This document shows positions 57,361 through 64,000 of a DNA stretch of 64,000 bases, piece by piece. Location of the stretch: positions 193,748 to 257,747 of the forward strand of contig JACGUK010000004.1 in the NCBI GenBank assembly GCA_024256265.1, in the 5' to 3' direction. The DNA is from an archaeon. GTDB lineage: Archaea > Thermoproteota > Nitrososphaeria > Nitrososphaerales > JACAEJ01. Within the stretch, counting starts at the first letter, position 1; every line of letters starts with the position of its first letter. The translations under genes and the position numbers were made by a program. The notes under the pieces were generated by a model. It was not told where the DNA came from, did not search any database, and saw only the letters and a program-made list of their open reading frames with translations.

Positions 57361-59017
57361 GAAGAGCGGAGAAGTCCATAGGCTGAAAGAAAGAGAGAGA
57401 AATCTCATAATTGAGGCTTTAGAGGAGATAACTAAAGGTAAGGAAATCTCAGCTATATGTGCTTATGGTTCACGCATCGCTGGTTATGCAAGAGAGGATA
57501 GCGATTATGATGTTATAGTTGCCCTTAAAAATTATAAGCCGAAAGTAAGGTATAGTTATATTAGAAAAGGGATAGATTTAGCCTCTTTAATCGTCGATAG
57601 CAAATCTTTGATTAAGGATGCTGAGGTAGCTTCTTTAGGTGAATTTGTGGCTGGTAGGTTGTTAAATGTCTATGAAGCCTTACTAGGTGGTGAGTATGTT
57701 AAAGATGTTGAAAGTAAGTTAAAAAGAAGAGTTACCTTTGAGATTCTTGATGAAGTAGCATTAGCCTACAGTGATCTCTCCACAGAATTTATCATACCTA
57801 TAAGGTACCTTTTATTTGAGAAGCTCAAGAAAAGGGCATCTCTTTACCCTGTAGCCCTATACAGTTATGTGAAGACTTACACTGGTGCACTAGGTAAAGA
57901 GAATTTAAGTGTAACTCTTAGAGGCTTCACCACACCTTTAAGAGAGATGGAAAGTCATGGCTGGATATCATTATTAGATGAAGAATCTTTAAGAATCAAG
58001 GATGAATACTTTAAGTTGAGAAAGACTGGAAAGATCAAAGCAGCACTCTCATATACTAAGAGAGGCGTATTATCTTATGCTGTTCATGGATACGCAGGGC
58101 GTGTAGGTCTGAGTGTTATAAAGAGAGAAGTATTATCAAAGATTGGTCGCTCAAAAGAGATTAGTGATGTACCAGAAGAGATGGAGCAACCGAAGAACCT
58201 TTGGAGAATAGATGAGGGATTATTAATAGTTAATGGTGATGACTGGCTTTGGCAAGTAGTAAGTTATCTTAATTTGAGTAAAAATACAAAGATAACACAA
58301 GTATCTCAAGAGGAGCTTTATGAGACATTAAAGGTATACATGCTGGAAGATGGGGATAAGAAGATTACTATTGCTGTGAAAAACTTCAAAAATATTAAAT
58401 CTCTAAAGTGGGCTTTTTTGAACTTATGGGCATTACCTACTAAATGGTTTGAGATGTCACCTCTTACAAGGCTCGGAAGAGAGTGTGTTGCAATAAAGAA
58501 ACTAAGGGAGATTGGCTTGAATACACCAAAAATAATTTCAATTATATTGAATAAAAGAGTACTAGTTACAAGTTTTATAGAAGGGATAAACTTAGGTAAA
58601 ATTATTAAGGGTATATTAGATGGGCATGATGTAGATAAATCTCCAATTTCTATGTATGGGGAAAGCATAGGCTATGCTCATAAGCATGGCTACTCTCTAG
58701 GTGATACGAAGCCTAGCAACGCTGTAATTTCAGATGGGAAGGTTTTCCTTACAGATTTAGAGCAAGCTAGTGAGCATGGAGATAGAGCATGGGATATAGC
58801 ATTATTCATCTATTACTCTAACAAGCTCACTTTGAACGTTTCTGGGGCTAGGACTATAACTCGAGAATTCTTAAAAGGTTATCTTAAAATGGGAAGTGTT
58901 GATATAGTTAAAGAGGCTTTAAATCCAGATTATCTAGCACCCTTTCAAGCCATTCTTGCCCCAAATGTAATGAAAGCTATAAGAGATGAAATGAGGAAAG
59001 CTATTGCTTCTTCTTAA
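57347..59017 (+). CDS. Nucleotidyltransferase fused to a RIO/Bud32-like kinase domain
   Basis: 556 residues from the ATG at 57347 (open further upstream). N-terminal nucleotidyltransferase: AICAYGSRIAGYAREDSDYDVIVAL (GS…DxD). A middle helical section (SDLSTEFIIPIRYLLFEKLKKR) is followed by a C-terminal kinase-like module: RLGRECVAIKKLREIGLNTPKIISI, HKHGYSLGDTKPSNAVISDGKVFLTDLEQAS (catalytic loop D…N and metal-binding D), HGDRAWDIALFIYYS, as in Bud32/RIO. Fusion of a transferase and a kinase in one chain suggests a modification enzyme. Substrate unknown. Confidence 0.75.
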   Translation: MKENKKSGEVHRLKERERNLIIEALEEITKGKEISAICAYGSRIAGYAREDSDYDVIVALKNYKPKVRYSYIRKGIDLASLIVDSKSLIKDAEVASLGEFVAGRLLNVYEALLGGEYVKDVESKLKRRVTFEILDEVALAYSDLSTEFIIPIRYLLFEKLKKRASLYPVALYSYVKTYTGALGKENLSVTLRGFTTPLREMESHGWISLLDEESLRIKDEYFKLRKTGKIKAALSYTKRGVLSYAVHGYAGRVGLSVIKREVLSKIGRSKEISDVPEEMEQPKNLWRIDEGLLIVNGDDWLWQVVSYLNLSKNTKITQVSQEELYETLKVYMLEDGDKKITIAVKNFKNIKSLKWAFLNLWALPTKWFEMSPLTRLGRECVAIKKLREIGLNTPKIISIILNKRVLVTSFIEGINLGKIIKGILDGHDVDKSPISMYGESIGYAHKHGYSLGDTKPSNAVISDGKVFLTDLEQASEHGDRAWDIALFIYYSNKLTLNVSGARTITREFLKGYLKMGSVDIVKEALNPDYLAPFQAILAPNVMKAIRDEMRKAIASS

Positions 59018-59148
59018 AGAGTATGTTGAATTGCCCACCTTCATCTTTCTTCCCTCTGCATAGCTGGTTTTGCTTTTCATATCTCAATTTAATGAAGGGA
59101 AGAATCTGACTTACGATTAACTTATTAGTCTTATTCAGAGTCATAATC

Positions 59149-59988
59149 TTGAGGAAATTGTCGCATGAATTTGCAAAGGAAGAAATAGAACGAGCTTTTG
59201 CTGAATATGATAAACATGGTCAAGAAACACGCCGATTCACAAGATTGAACATTGATCTCCTTGTTAGACCCTCTGATACATGGCAACTTTGGTTGCTTGC
59301 TATTGCCTACCAAGGTAAGAAAGAAATTAAATGTGAAGAATCCTTCCTTTCTCTTAAGAAGAATAATCTTTGTCGAAATCCCTCCAAAATATTATTGCTT
59401 GCACAAGCGTGTGGTTGTCCGCTACTTAGTAACTACCAATCAGTTCATTTCTGTAACTACCTCAAGAAATATCCTGACAAATGTAAATACGAAAATTACA
59501 TCTCTAAATGCCCTATAAGATCAATCGTAAAAGAAGAAATTAAGGATCGTTATGCCAAGATTGCGTTTCCCGTAGTCTCCTCAGCCATATTCTTGCGCGA
59601 TTATGATTTTGATATTCGTAAATACTATCAAACTTTGGAAAAGTCGTCATGTGAGGATAGAACGCATGACATGCTTGCTACATTTACTATTCTTGCTCAC
59701 AGTGATAAACTGGCCCACCTTTTCCTTGGTTGGTTATCAAATCCACGGTATCCATGGTCCCACGATTGGCAGTTAGACTATAGAAAATTCATAGCCGTCG
59801 ATACTAACATAAAAAAGATTCTCAAAAGTCGATACTTGTGCCATTCAGATCGAAATGAAGTAGCTAGGGCATGCCTATATCAACTAGAAAGGAGGTTTAA
59901 ACTAAATCCAAAAGTCATAGAACTTGGATTACTTCATATGGGTCAAAAAATTAAACACAAACACACATCTAAAAAATCACAGTATTAA
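59149..59988 (+). CDS. Unknown Cys-rich protein, possible HhH-GPD-like fold
   Basis: 279 residues from a TTG start. Two features suggest a distant DNA-glycosylase/endonuclease III relation: FIAVDTNIKKILKSRYL and the late LNPKVIELGLLHMGQKI. Cysteines occur as CPLLS, CNYLKKYPDKCKYENYISKCP and others and could bind a cluster. The codon usage and lack of operon partners differ from neighbours, and it sits between core genes, so it is probably acquired. Weak call. Confidence 0.45.
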   Translation: MRKLSHEFAKEEIERAFAEYDKHGQETRRFTRLNIDLLVRPSDTWQLWLLAIAYQGKKEIKCEESFLSLKKNNLCRNPSKILLLAQACGCPLLSNYQSVHFCNYLKKYPDKCKYENYISKCPIRSIVKEEIKDRYAKIAFPVVSSAIFLRDYDFDIRKYYQTLEKSSCEDRTHDMLATFTILAHSDKLAHLFLGWLSNPRYPWSHDWQLDYRKFIAVDTNIKKILKSRYLCHSDRNEVARACLYQLERRFKLNPKVIELGLLHMGQKIKHKHTSKKSQY

Positions 59989-60036
59989 TATATTCAATTT
60001 GAAGTTGTTGGATTATGACAATGCTTTTGAACTAGA

Positions 60037-60225
60037 TTATCTTTTTTTATAAACAGTATATCCACATTTTCCACATGTTAATCTGTCTGCATGCTCTGCA
60101 AGAAAGACTCCTCTTCCGCACCTTGGGCACTCTTTCTTTGGTCTGACTAAAGATAAGCCACTAACTTGATAAAACTTCCATACTTTTGTATTAGCCTTTT
60201 TCTTAACCTTCTTCTCTTCAGCCAA
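60037..60225 (-). CDS. rps27ae: 30S ribosomal protein S27ae
   Basis: 62 residues. Basic N-terminus ([21 protein letters not shown]) and a Cys4 zinc ribbon CPRCGRG…CGKCGY, as in archaeal S27ae without the fused ubiquitin of eukaryotes. It follows rps24e with one base spacing. Confidence 0.93.
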   Translation of the reverse strand: MAEEKKVKKKANTKVWKFYQVSGLSLVRPKKECPRCGRGVFLAEHADRLTCGKCGYTVYKKR

Positions 60226-60226
60226 T

Positions 60227-60592
60227 TTAACTCCCCTTAGCCTTCTTTGCCTTTACAGGCTCTTTCTTCTTAGCTTCCTTTATCAACTTCTCCTTCTCCT
60301 CCTTTGGTAGCATCCTTGAAGATAGATATTTAGGAAGTTGTTTTTTAGCATCTTCAGGTTTATCGTAAATATAAAAGAGACCTGAGATATCTCTAGTGCC
60401 TGTCTTCGTCCTTAAAGAGATGAGGTAGACATTTTTAACATCGACATTAAGACTTTTTGCTATCATGTTGACAGCGTCTTGCCTTTTTAAGAATCCAGCC
60501 ACAGATTTGAAGATGCCATCAACTTCCCTTCTTCCAAGCAAGTCATTCCTACTATCCTTGATCATCTGAAAGCTCAAAGTTGCTCCTCTCAA
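60227..60592 (-). CDS. rps24e: 30S ribosomal protein S24e
   Basis: 121 residues. [23 protein letters not shown] start, then [29 protein letters not shown], the family core, and a basic lysine-rich tail ([13 protein letters not shown]). Part of the Rpo7 cluster. A few N-terminal residues before MIKDSRN may be extra. Confidence 0.93.
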   Translation of the reverse strand: MRGATLSFQMIKDSRNDLLGRREVDGIFKSVAGFLKRQDAVNMIAKSLNVDVKNVYLISLRTKTGTRDISGLFYIYDKPEDAKKQLPKYLSSRMLPKEEKEKLIKEAKKKEPVKAKKAKGS

Positions 60593-60640
60593 GCCGAAGG
60601 TTATACGTTATATTAATATCTTTATCATGTCAAAATTTGT

Positions 60641-61201
60641 TTATTGATCAGCAAAATCCTTAACGATCATTCTATCCATGAGTGAGATAACCATTCTTTT
60701 TGATGCTCTATTCACCTTTATGATAACTATTCCCCTTTTAGGTTGCCCATAAAGGACAGATGTTCCATTTGGAGACAATGCTACAGAAGGCAGTGTAAGA
60801 AGATCCTCCTCACCATCTATAACTATTCTAATGGGCTTCTTTGCTTTCATGGCTGATGATAATGCCATCAAAGCCTCTCTTGATATATGCCCTGCTGGAT
60901 TTGATGCTTTAATTTGATTCTCCATACTCGATAAAGGTGCCCTATTAACTCTCATCTCCCTTCCATCTACTATTTGGACTGATGGAATTATGCTTAGTTG
61001 AATCAATCTCTCAGTAGTAGCATCTCCTACTGTAATTATCATCTCACTTTTATCTATATGGCGTTTTATCTCCTCATAAGTTAACTTATCGTTAGGAATT
61101 AAGAGCCCTAAAGGCTCTTTTAATGCTTCTCTTAACTCTTCTGTTAAAATATAATCATGTTCTATGATTTCCTTGCTTCTATAGCGTTTGCTTTGATACA
61201 T
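60641..61201 (-). CDS. GTP-dependent dephospho-CoA kinase (DUF359)
   Basis: 186 residues. GLLIPND, ITVGDATTERLIQLSIIPSVQIVDGREMRVNR, RIVIDGEEDLLTLPSVALSPNGTSVLYGQPKRGIVIIKV are signatures of the archaeal DUF359 family, shown to phosphorylate dephospho-CoA with GTP in the last step of CoA synthesis. It lies between spt4 and rps24e, the usual place in archaea. Confidence 0.9.
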   Translation of the reverse strand: MYQSKRYRSKEIIEHDYILTEELREALKEPLGLLIPNDKLTYEEIKRHIDKSEMIITVGDATTERLIQLSIIPSVQIVDGREMRVNRAPLSSMENQIKASNPAGHISREALMALSSAMKAKKPIRIVIDGEEDLLTLPSVALSPNGTSVLYGQPKRGIVIIKVNRASKRMVISLMDRMIVKDFADQ

Positions 61202-61219
61202 AAATTGCTTACCTTTGCT

Positions 61220-61417
61220 TCATCTCACCTTTAGAGCATATCTTCCAAGCTTTGTGATGTTCAAAGTCTTAGCTACTAGAGATGAATCTACATCATTTAT
61301 TATGACAAGCCCTGACCAATTAGGGCTTAAATCCTTAGACTTGCAGTTAGGGCATATGCGGACTGTAGTCAAAGTCTTACATTTTCTGCAAGCTAATTCT
61401 TTAACCAATTTTTTCAC
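61220..61417 (-). CDS. spt4: Transcription elongation factor Spt4 (Rpo E'')
   Basis: 65 residues. Zinc-binding ACRKCKTLT…CPNCKSKDLSPNWSGLVIINDVDSSLVAKTLNI. Forms the Spt4-Spt5 clamp on RNA polymerase. The start overlaps the end of rpo7 by four bases. Confidence 0.93.
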   Translation of the reverse strand: MKKLVKELACRKCKTLTTVRICPNCKSKDLSPNWSGLVIINDVDSSLVAKTLNITKLGRYALKVR

Positions 61418-62010
61418 TTTTCTTTCTCAGCTTTTTCTTTTTTCTCCACCTCGATGACCTTTGACGCCTTCTCTAAATCCTCTTCTATCCATTCTAGTGC
61501 TCCTAAGAAAGGCTGCCTACTCGTTACGCCTATCTTACCTATGGCTGTCCCTCTTCCTAAACTCACAGCTGTTATTCTAACTCTAACCTTTGAGCCTATT
61601 CTGAGGGTCCTTTTACTCTTGCTTGCCAATATTATGCCTTGCTTCGCATCACTTGTCAGGAAATCGTCAGTAATCTGAGATAAGTGAAGTAAAGCATCTA
61701 CAGGCCCTACCCTGACAAAGGCTCCAAAATCTGTAATTTCAACTATTTCTCCCTCAACTACCTCTTGAATCTTTGGGTAAAAACTAAGGACTGAAAACTT
61801 CACTTTATGATAAGTGCCTCCATCTCCAGGGATTATCTTCCCTACAAGACCTACAGATACATCTTTTACTAATATTACATAACCCAACTCAGGGCTTATA
61901 GTGCTCTCATACCTCATCTTTAGGATCTCTAAAGCTATCTCATCAAGAGGCTGACCAAACTTACTTGGAGGTACTCTTATAACATCCTCAAGCTCAACAA
62001 TTTGGAACAT
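61414..62010 (-). CDS. rpo7: RNA polymerase subunit Rpo7 (RpoE)
   Basis: 198 residues. N-terminal RNP-like part (MFQIVELEDVIRVPPSKFGQPLDEIALEILKMRYE) and S1 domain (VVEGEIVEITDFGAFVRVGPVDALLHLSQITDDF), as in the archaeal stalk subunit paired with Rpo4. Ends in an acidic-basic Lys/Glu tail. Confidence 0.94.
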   Translation of the reverse strand: MFQIVELEDVIRVPPSKFGQPLDEIALEILKMRYESTISPELGYVILVKDVSVGLVGKIIPGDGGTYHKVKFSVLSFYPKIQEVVEGEIVEITDFGAFVRVGPVDALLHLSQITDDFLTSDAKQGIILASKSKRTLRIGSKVRVRITAVSLGRGTAIGKIGVTSRQPFLGALEWIEEDLEKASKVIEVEKKEKAEKEK

Positions 62011-62088
62011 AATTTGACTTCCTTTAAAGGGGATGAATAGTTAAATCAATTGGTTTAAGAATTTTTTGGTATAAATATTTCATGCAGA

Positions 62089-63048
62089 TCAATCAAAAAT
62101 AATGGGCTTTTTGAGCTTAGATAATAATACTACACGGCTCTCCTCAGAACTTCCTATTATTTTATATCCAGTAAGCTCAGATACTTGACTGCTAAATCTT
62201 TCTATTTCTTTAAAGCTAGGCATATTGCTTCTATTTAAGCGGTGCATAGAGTAGCCAAGATGCATGTAAGCTTTTATCTCAACATAAGTGCAATCAGAGA
62301 GGTTTATCAATCCGCTGAAATTCTTTGGATCATCCATGTTTATTCCTTTTATTGCTGTTATCCTTATGGCTACTGGGCATTTGAAGGTCTTCGTAAGCTC
62401 TAAGCTCTTTATAAGAGAATACCATAGCCTTGGCGATACTGGGCGGTTGACCTTCTGATAAGTATCATAGTCTGGTGCAGTTAGAGATAAATAAAGTTGA
62501 GAAGGCTCAGAATCTAGCCTCTTCAGAGCTTCTGGTAGAACTCCACTCGTCACTAAGAATACAGTAAAACTTCTCTCTTTGAATAGATTTATCAGCTCTC
62601 CTAGTTTAGGGTATAGAGTAGGTTCTCCTGAAAGGCTTATTGCAACCATGTTTGGGTTAAGAGCCTCTTCATACTTCTCTTTGCTCACCCTCCCTTTGAT
62701 GACTTGATCATTATAGCCTGTAAGTATCCTTCTTTGCTCTCTAAGGCAACCTTCTACTATTTCTTCAGGTTCATCCCAATAGCTACCAAAGGTTTCATTC
62801 CATTTTATGCCTATATCTTCAGGCATAACTCTCCAGCAATAGATACAATGAGTTAAACAACTTAAAACAGCAGGAGTCATCTGAAGGCAACGGTGTGATT
62901 TTATACCGTAGAACTTTTGCTTGTAGCATACTCTATTGTAAACAAGACTATCATGTAACCACTTGCACTTTTTTACGCTGGAGTGCCTACCTACTATATG
63001 ATATTTCTGCCTTCTTAATACATCTAGTAGTAAAGGAGGGTATGCCAA
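62089..63048 (-). CDS. taw1: tRNA 4-demethylwyosine synthase Taw1
   Basis: 319 residues from a TTG start. Radical SAM motif CLTHCIYCWR (near 64-73), KGRVSKEKYEEALNPNMVAISLSGEPTLYPKLGELI, YLSLTAPDYDTYQKVNRP, and N-terminal Cys (VRRQKYHIVGRHSSVKKC; NRVCYKQKFYGIKSHRC). It makes the tricyclic 4-demethylwyosine at G37 of tRNA-Phe from N1-methylguanosine and pyruvate. Confidence 0.93.
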   Translation of the reverse strand: MAYPPLLLDVLRRQKYHIVGRHSSVKKCKWLHDSLVYNRVCYKQKFYGIKSHRCLQMTPAVLSCLTHCIYCWRVMPEDIGIKWNETFGSYWDEPEEIVEGCLREQRRILTGYNDQVIKGRVSKEKYEEALNPNMVAISLSGEPTLYPKLGELINLFKERSFTVFLVTSGVLPEALKRLDSEPSQLYLSLTAPDYDTYQKVNRPVSPRLWYSLIKSLELTKTFKCPVAIRITAIKGINMDDPKNFSGLINLSDCTYVEIKAYMHLGYSMHRLNRSNMPSFKEIERFSSQVSELTGYKIIGSSEESRVVLLSKLKKPIIFD

Positions 63049-63120
63049 TTCTATTCAAATCTATTACTGGCTATCATAAATCTCTATTTGTCACTATTGA
63101 ATAGGAGTTTTAGAGAAAGT

Positions 63121-63128
63121 CTTATATA
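63121..63128 (+). promoter_or_regulatory. TATA box of first zinc-ribbon membrane protein gene
   Basis: cttatata at 63121-63128 lies about 33 bases before the ATG at 63158, giving a near leaderless mRNA. The paralogue downstream has the same arrangement. Confidence 0.6.
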
Positions 63129-63157
63129 GAGTTCTCTTTACAAAACCAAGAACTCAG

Positions 63158-63718
63158 ATGCCTTATTGTAAGAAGTGTGGAACAGAGTATGTTGAGGGAG
63201 CGAAATATTGCACAAAATGTGGGGCTCCTATAGCAGAGGAATGGAGATTCCCTAGAGAAGAGTGTTTTGGTGAGAGAAAAGCCGAAAGAGACTACTTGGG
63301 TTTGGTCTCCTTTGGTATCTTCCTCTTGATAGTTGGTTATATATTTTTAGCAAACCAATGGATTCCATCGGAAATTCAAACCATGTTTGAGAAGCTAGGT
63401 AAAGGGGTCTTTGAACCACCATCATCACAGCTTCGCTACATCTTCGCCATCTTCCTTGGTTTGATAGGCGTGTCTAACTTCGCTATAGCTGGTATAAGGG
63501 TTGCCTTCAGGCAATCTTGGAGAAAAACTTTGCGCGATGCGCTGTCAGGGGTTGGCTTGATATCAATTGCTTATCTCGTTTATCTCAACAGTCAAAGAGT
63601 TATGACTTGGCAAATCGTTGTAGTGCTAGGGATTGTAATCATTGGTATACTCGTAATCTTATATGGAATTATTGTGTCTTACTTTAAAGAGAGCCTAGAG
63701 GTAAAGACTTCGAAATAG
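63158..63718 (+). CDS. Zinc-ribbon membrane protein (tandem copy 1)
   Basis: 186 residues. N-terminal zinc ribbon CKKCGTEY…CTKCGAPI (C4/C7, C18/C21), a linker containing REECFGERKAERDY, and four transmembrane helices, about 45-65, 85-110, 125-142 and 148-172. The next gene begins with the same ribbon and a similar PRQECFG linker, so they are a tandem duplication. Function unknown; zinc-ribbon membrane proteins of this type are common in archaea. Confidence 0.75.
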   Translation: MPYCKKCGTEYVEGAKYCTKCGAPIAEEWRFPREECFGERKAERDYLGLVSFGIFLLIVGYIFLANQWIPSEIQTMFEKLGKGVFEPPSSQLRYIFAIFLGLIGVSNFAIAGIRVAFRQSWRKTLRDALSGVGLISIAYLVYLNSQRVMTWQIVVVLGIVIIGILVILYGIIVSYFKESLEVKTSK

Positions 63719-63736
63719 TTCTACGTGACAAAAGAG

Positions 63737-63744
63737 TTTATATA
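63737..63744 (+). promoter_or_regulatory. TATA box of second zinc-ribbon membrane protein gene
   Basis: tttatata at 63737-63744, about 30 bases before the ATG at 63770. The first gene of the pair has a similar spacing. Confidence 0.55.
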
Positions 63745-63769
63745 TTCAACTCTGACAAGAAGGGCGTAA

Positions 63770-64000
63770 ATGCCATACTGTAGAAAATGTGGAGCTCAGA
63801 TAGCAGAAGGAGCAGAATTCTGTCCTAAGTGTGGAACTTCTGTGGCTGAGTATAAGAGGGAGGAGGGGAGGGGTCCCAGGCAAGAGTGTTTTGGCTGGGA
63901 ACGTGGTGGAGAGTTTTGGGGAGCCATAGCGGGCGGAGTGTTTTTGTTAGGTCTCGCAGTCTTATTCTATTTAGATAGCATACATGTCATAAGTTGGTGG
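63770..64000 (+). CDS. Zinc-ribbon membrane protein (tandem copy 2), 3' end cut by window
   Basis: Open from the ATG to the last base (77 codons seen). It begins MPYCRKCGAQIAEG and has the second pair CPKCG, then a PRQECFGWERGGEF linker and the start of a membrane helix (GAIAGGVFLLGLAVLFYL). It is a close relative of the gene just upstream. Confidence 0.75.
   Translation, partial: MPYCRKCGAQIAEGAEFCPKCGTSVAEYKREEGRGPRQECFGWERGGEFWGAIAGGVFLLGLAVLFYLDSIHVISWW

Noticed and set aside
1..64000. CRISPR arrays and cas genes
   Set aside because: No regularly spaced repeat and no Cas motif seen on either strand.
1..64000. rRNA genes or classic insertion sequences
   Set aside because: No rRNA-like blocks; no transposase catalytic pattern. 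The 46-residue ribbon at 3448-3588 is the only faintly transposase-like piece.

Overview
The window is archaeal chromosome. Evidence: an Rpo7–Spt4–dephospho-CoA kinase–S24e–S27ae cluster, TFE, RadA, the large RFC subunit, Trm56, Taw1, a UbiA-type archaeal lipid prenyltransferase, an initiator tRNA-Met with a short intron, and TATA boxes about 25-30 bases upstream of many starts. DNA is AT-rich with many ATA, AGA and AGG codons and some GTG/TTG starts. The gene set fits the TACK archaea (Nitrososphaerota/Bathyarchaeia-like), but I cannot place it more precisely from sequence alone.

Layout. 1-12.4 kb: zinc-ribbon protein, metallophosphoesterase, AmmeMemoRadiSam radical SAM enzyme, a three-gene DUF3800 cassette, an iron module (DtxR-FeoA fusion, FeoB, small Cys-rich protein) with a clear operator, small zinc-finger genes, YjbQ, a secreted beta-propeller protein and a VapBC pair. 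12.65-36.8 kb: a tailed-virus (HK97-type) virion cluster. It has terminase, an ABC-ATPase/acetyltransferase fusion, portal, protease, decoration protein, major capsid protein, connectors, tail tube, a tail chaperone with a likely programmed frameshift, tape measure and distal tail genes. No integrase, replication gene or recognisable lysis gene is visible, so it is a decayed provirus, a provirus whose other genes lie elsewhere, or a gene-transfer-agent-like element.

The virion cluster is split by two cargo islands. Island 1 (16.3-22.7 kb, between terminase/ABC-GNAT and portal) holds nuclease-like genes, an archaeal ATPase, a VUT-family transporter, a one-finger C2H2 protein, a polytopic membrane protein, ribbon-helix-helix and winged-helix regulators and a damaged HicAB pair. 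Island 2 (26.2-30.5 kb, between capsid and head-tail connector) holds a DUF4143 ATPase, an AbrB/PIN pair and an MFS exporter. The modules are punctuated by three copies of the 3' end of one small gene.

36.8-64 kb is mostly housekeeping: PurB, a membrane winged-helix regulator with a DUF4382 protein, a Cys-less AsnB-like protein next to UbiA, RFC large subunit, a moaC-moaB-moaA operon, a MoxR-VWA fusion, AsnRS, RadA, HflX, Trm56, TFE, an HD protein, tRNA-iMet, an Lrp regulator, an HExxH protein overlapping a nucleotidyltransferase-kinase fusion, the Rpo7/ribosomal cluster, Taw1 and tandem zinc-ribbon membrane proteins. One probable accessory gene (59.1-60.0 kb) sits among them.
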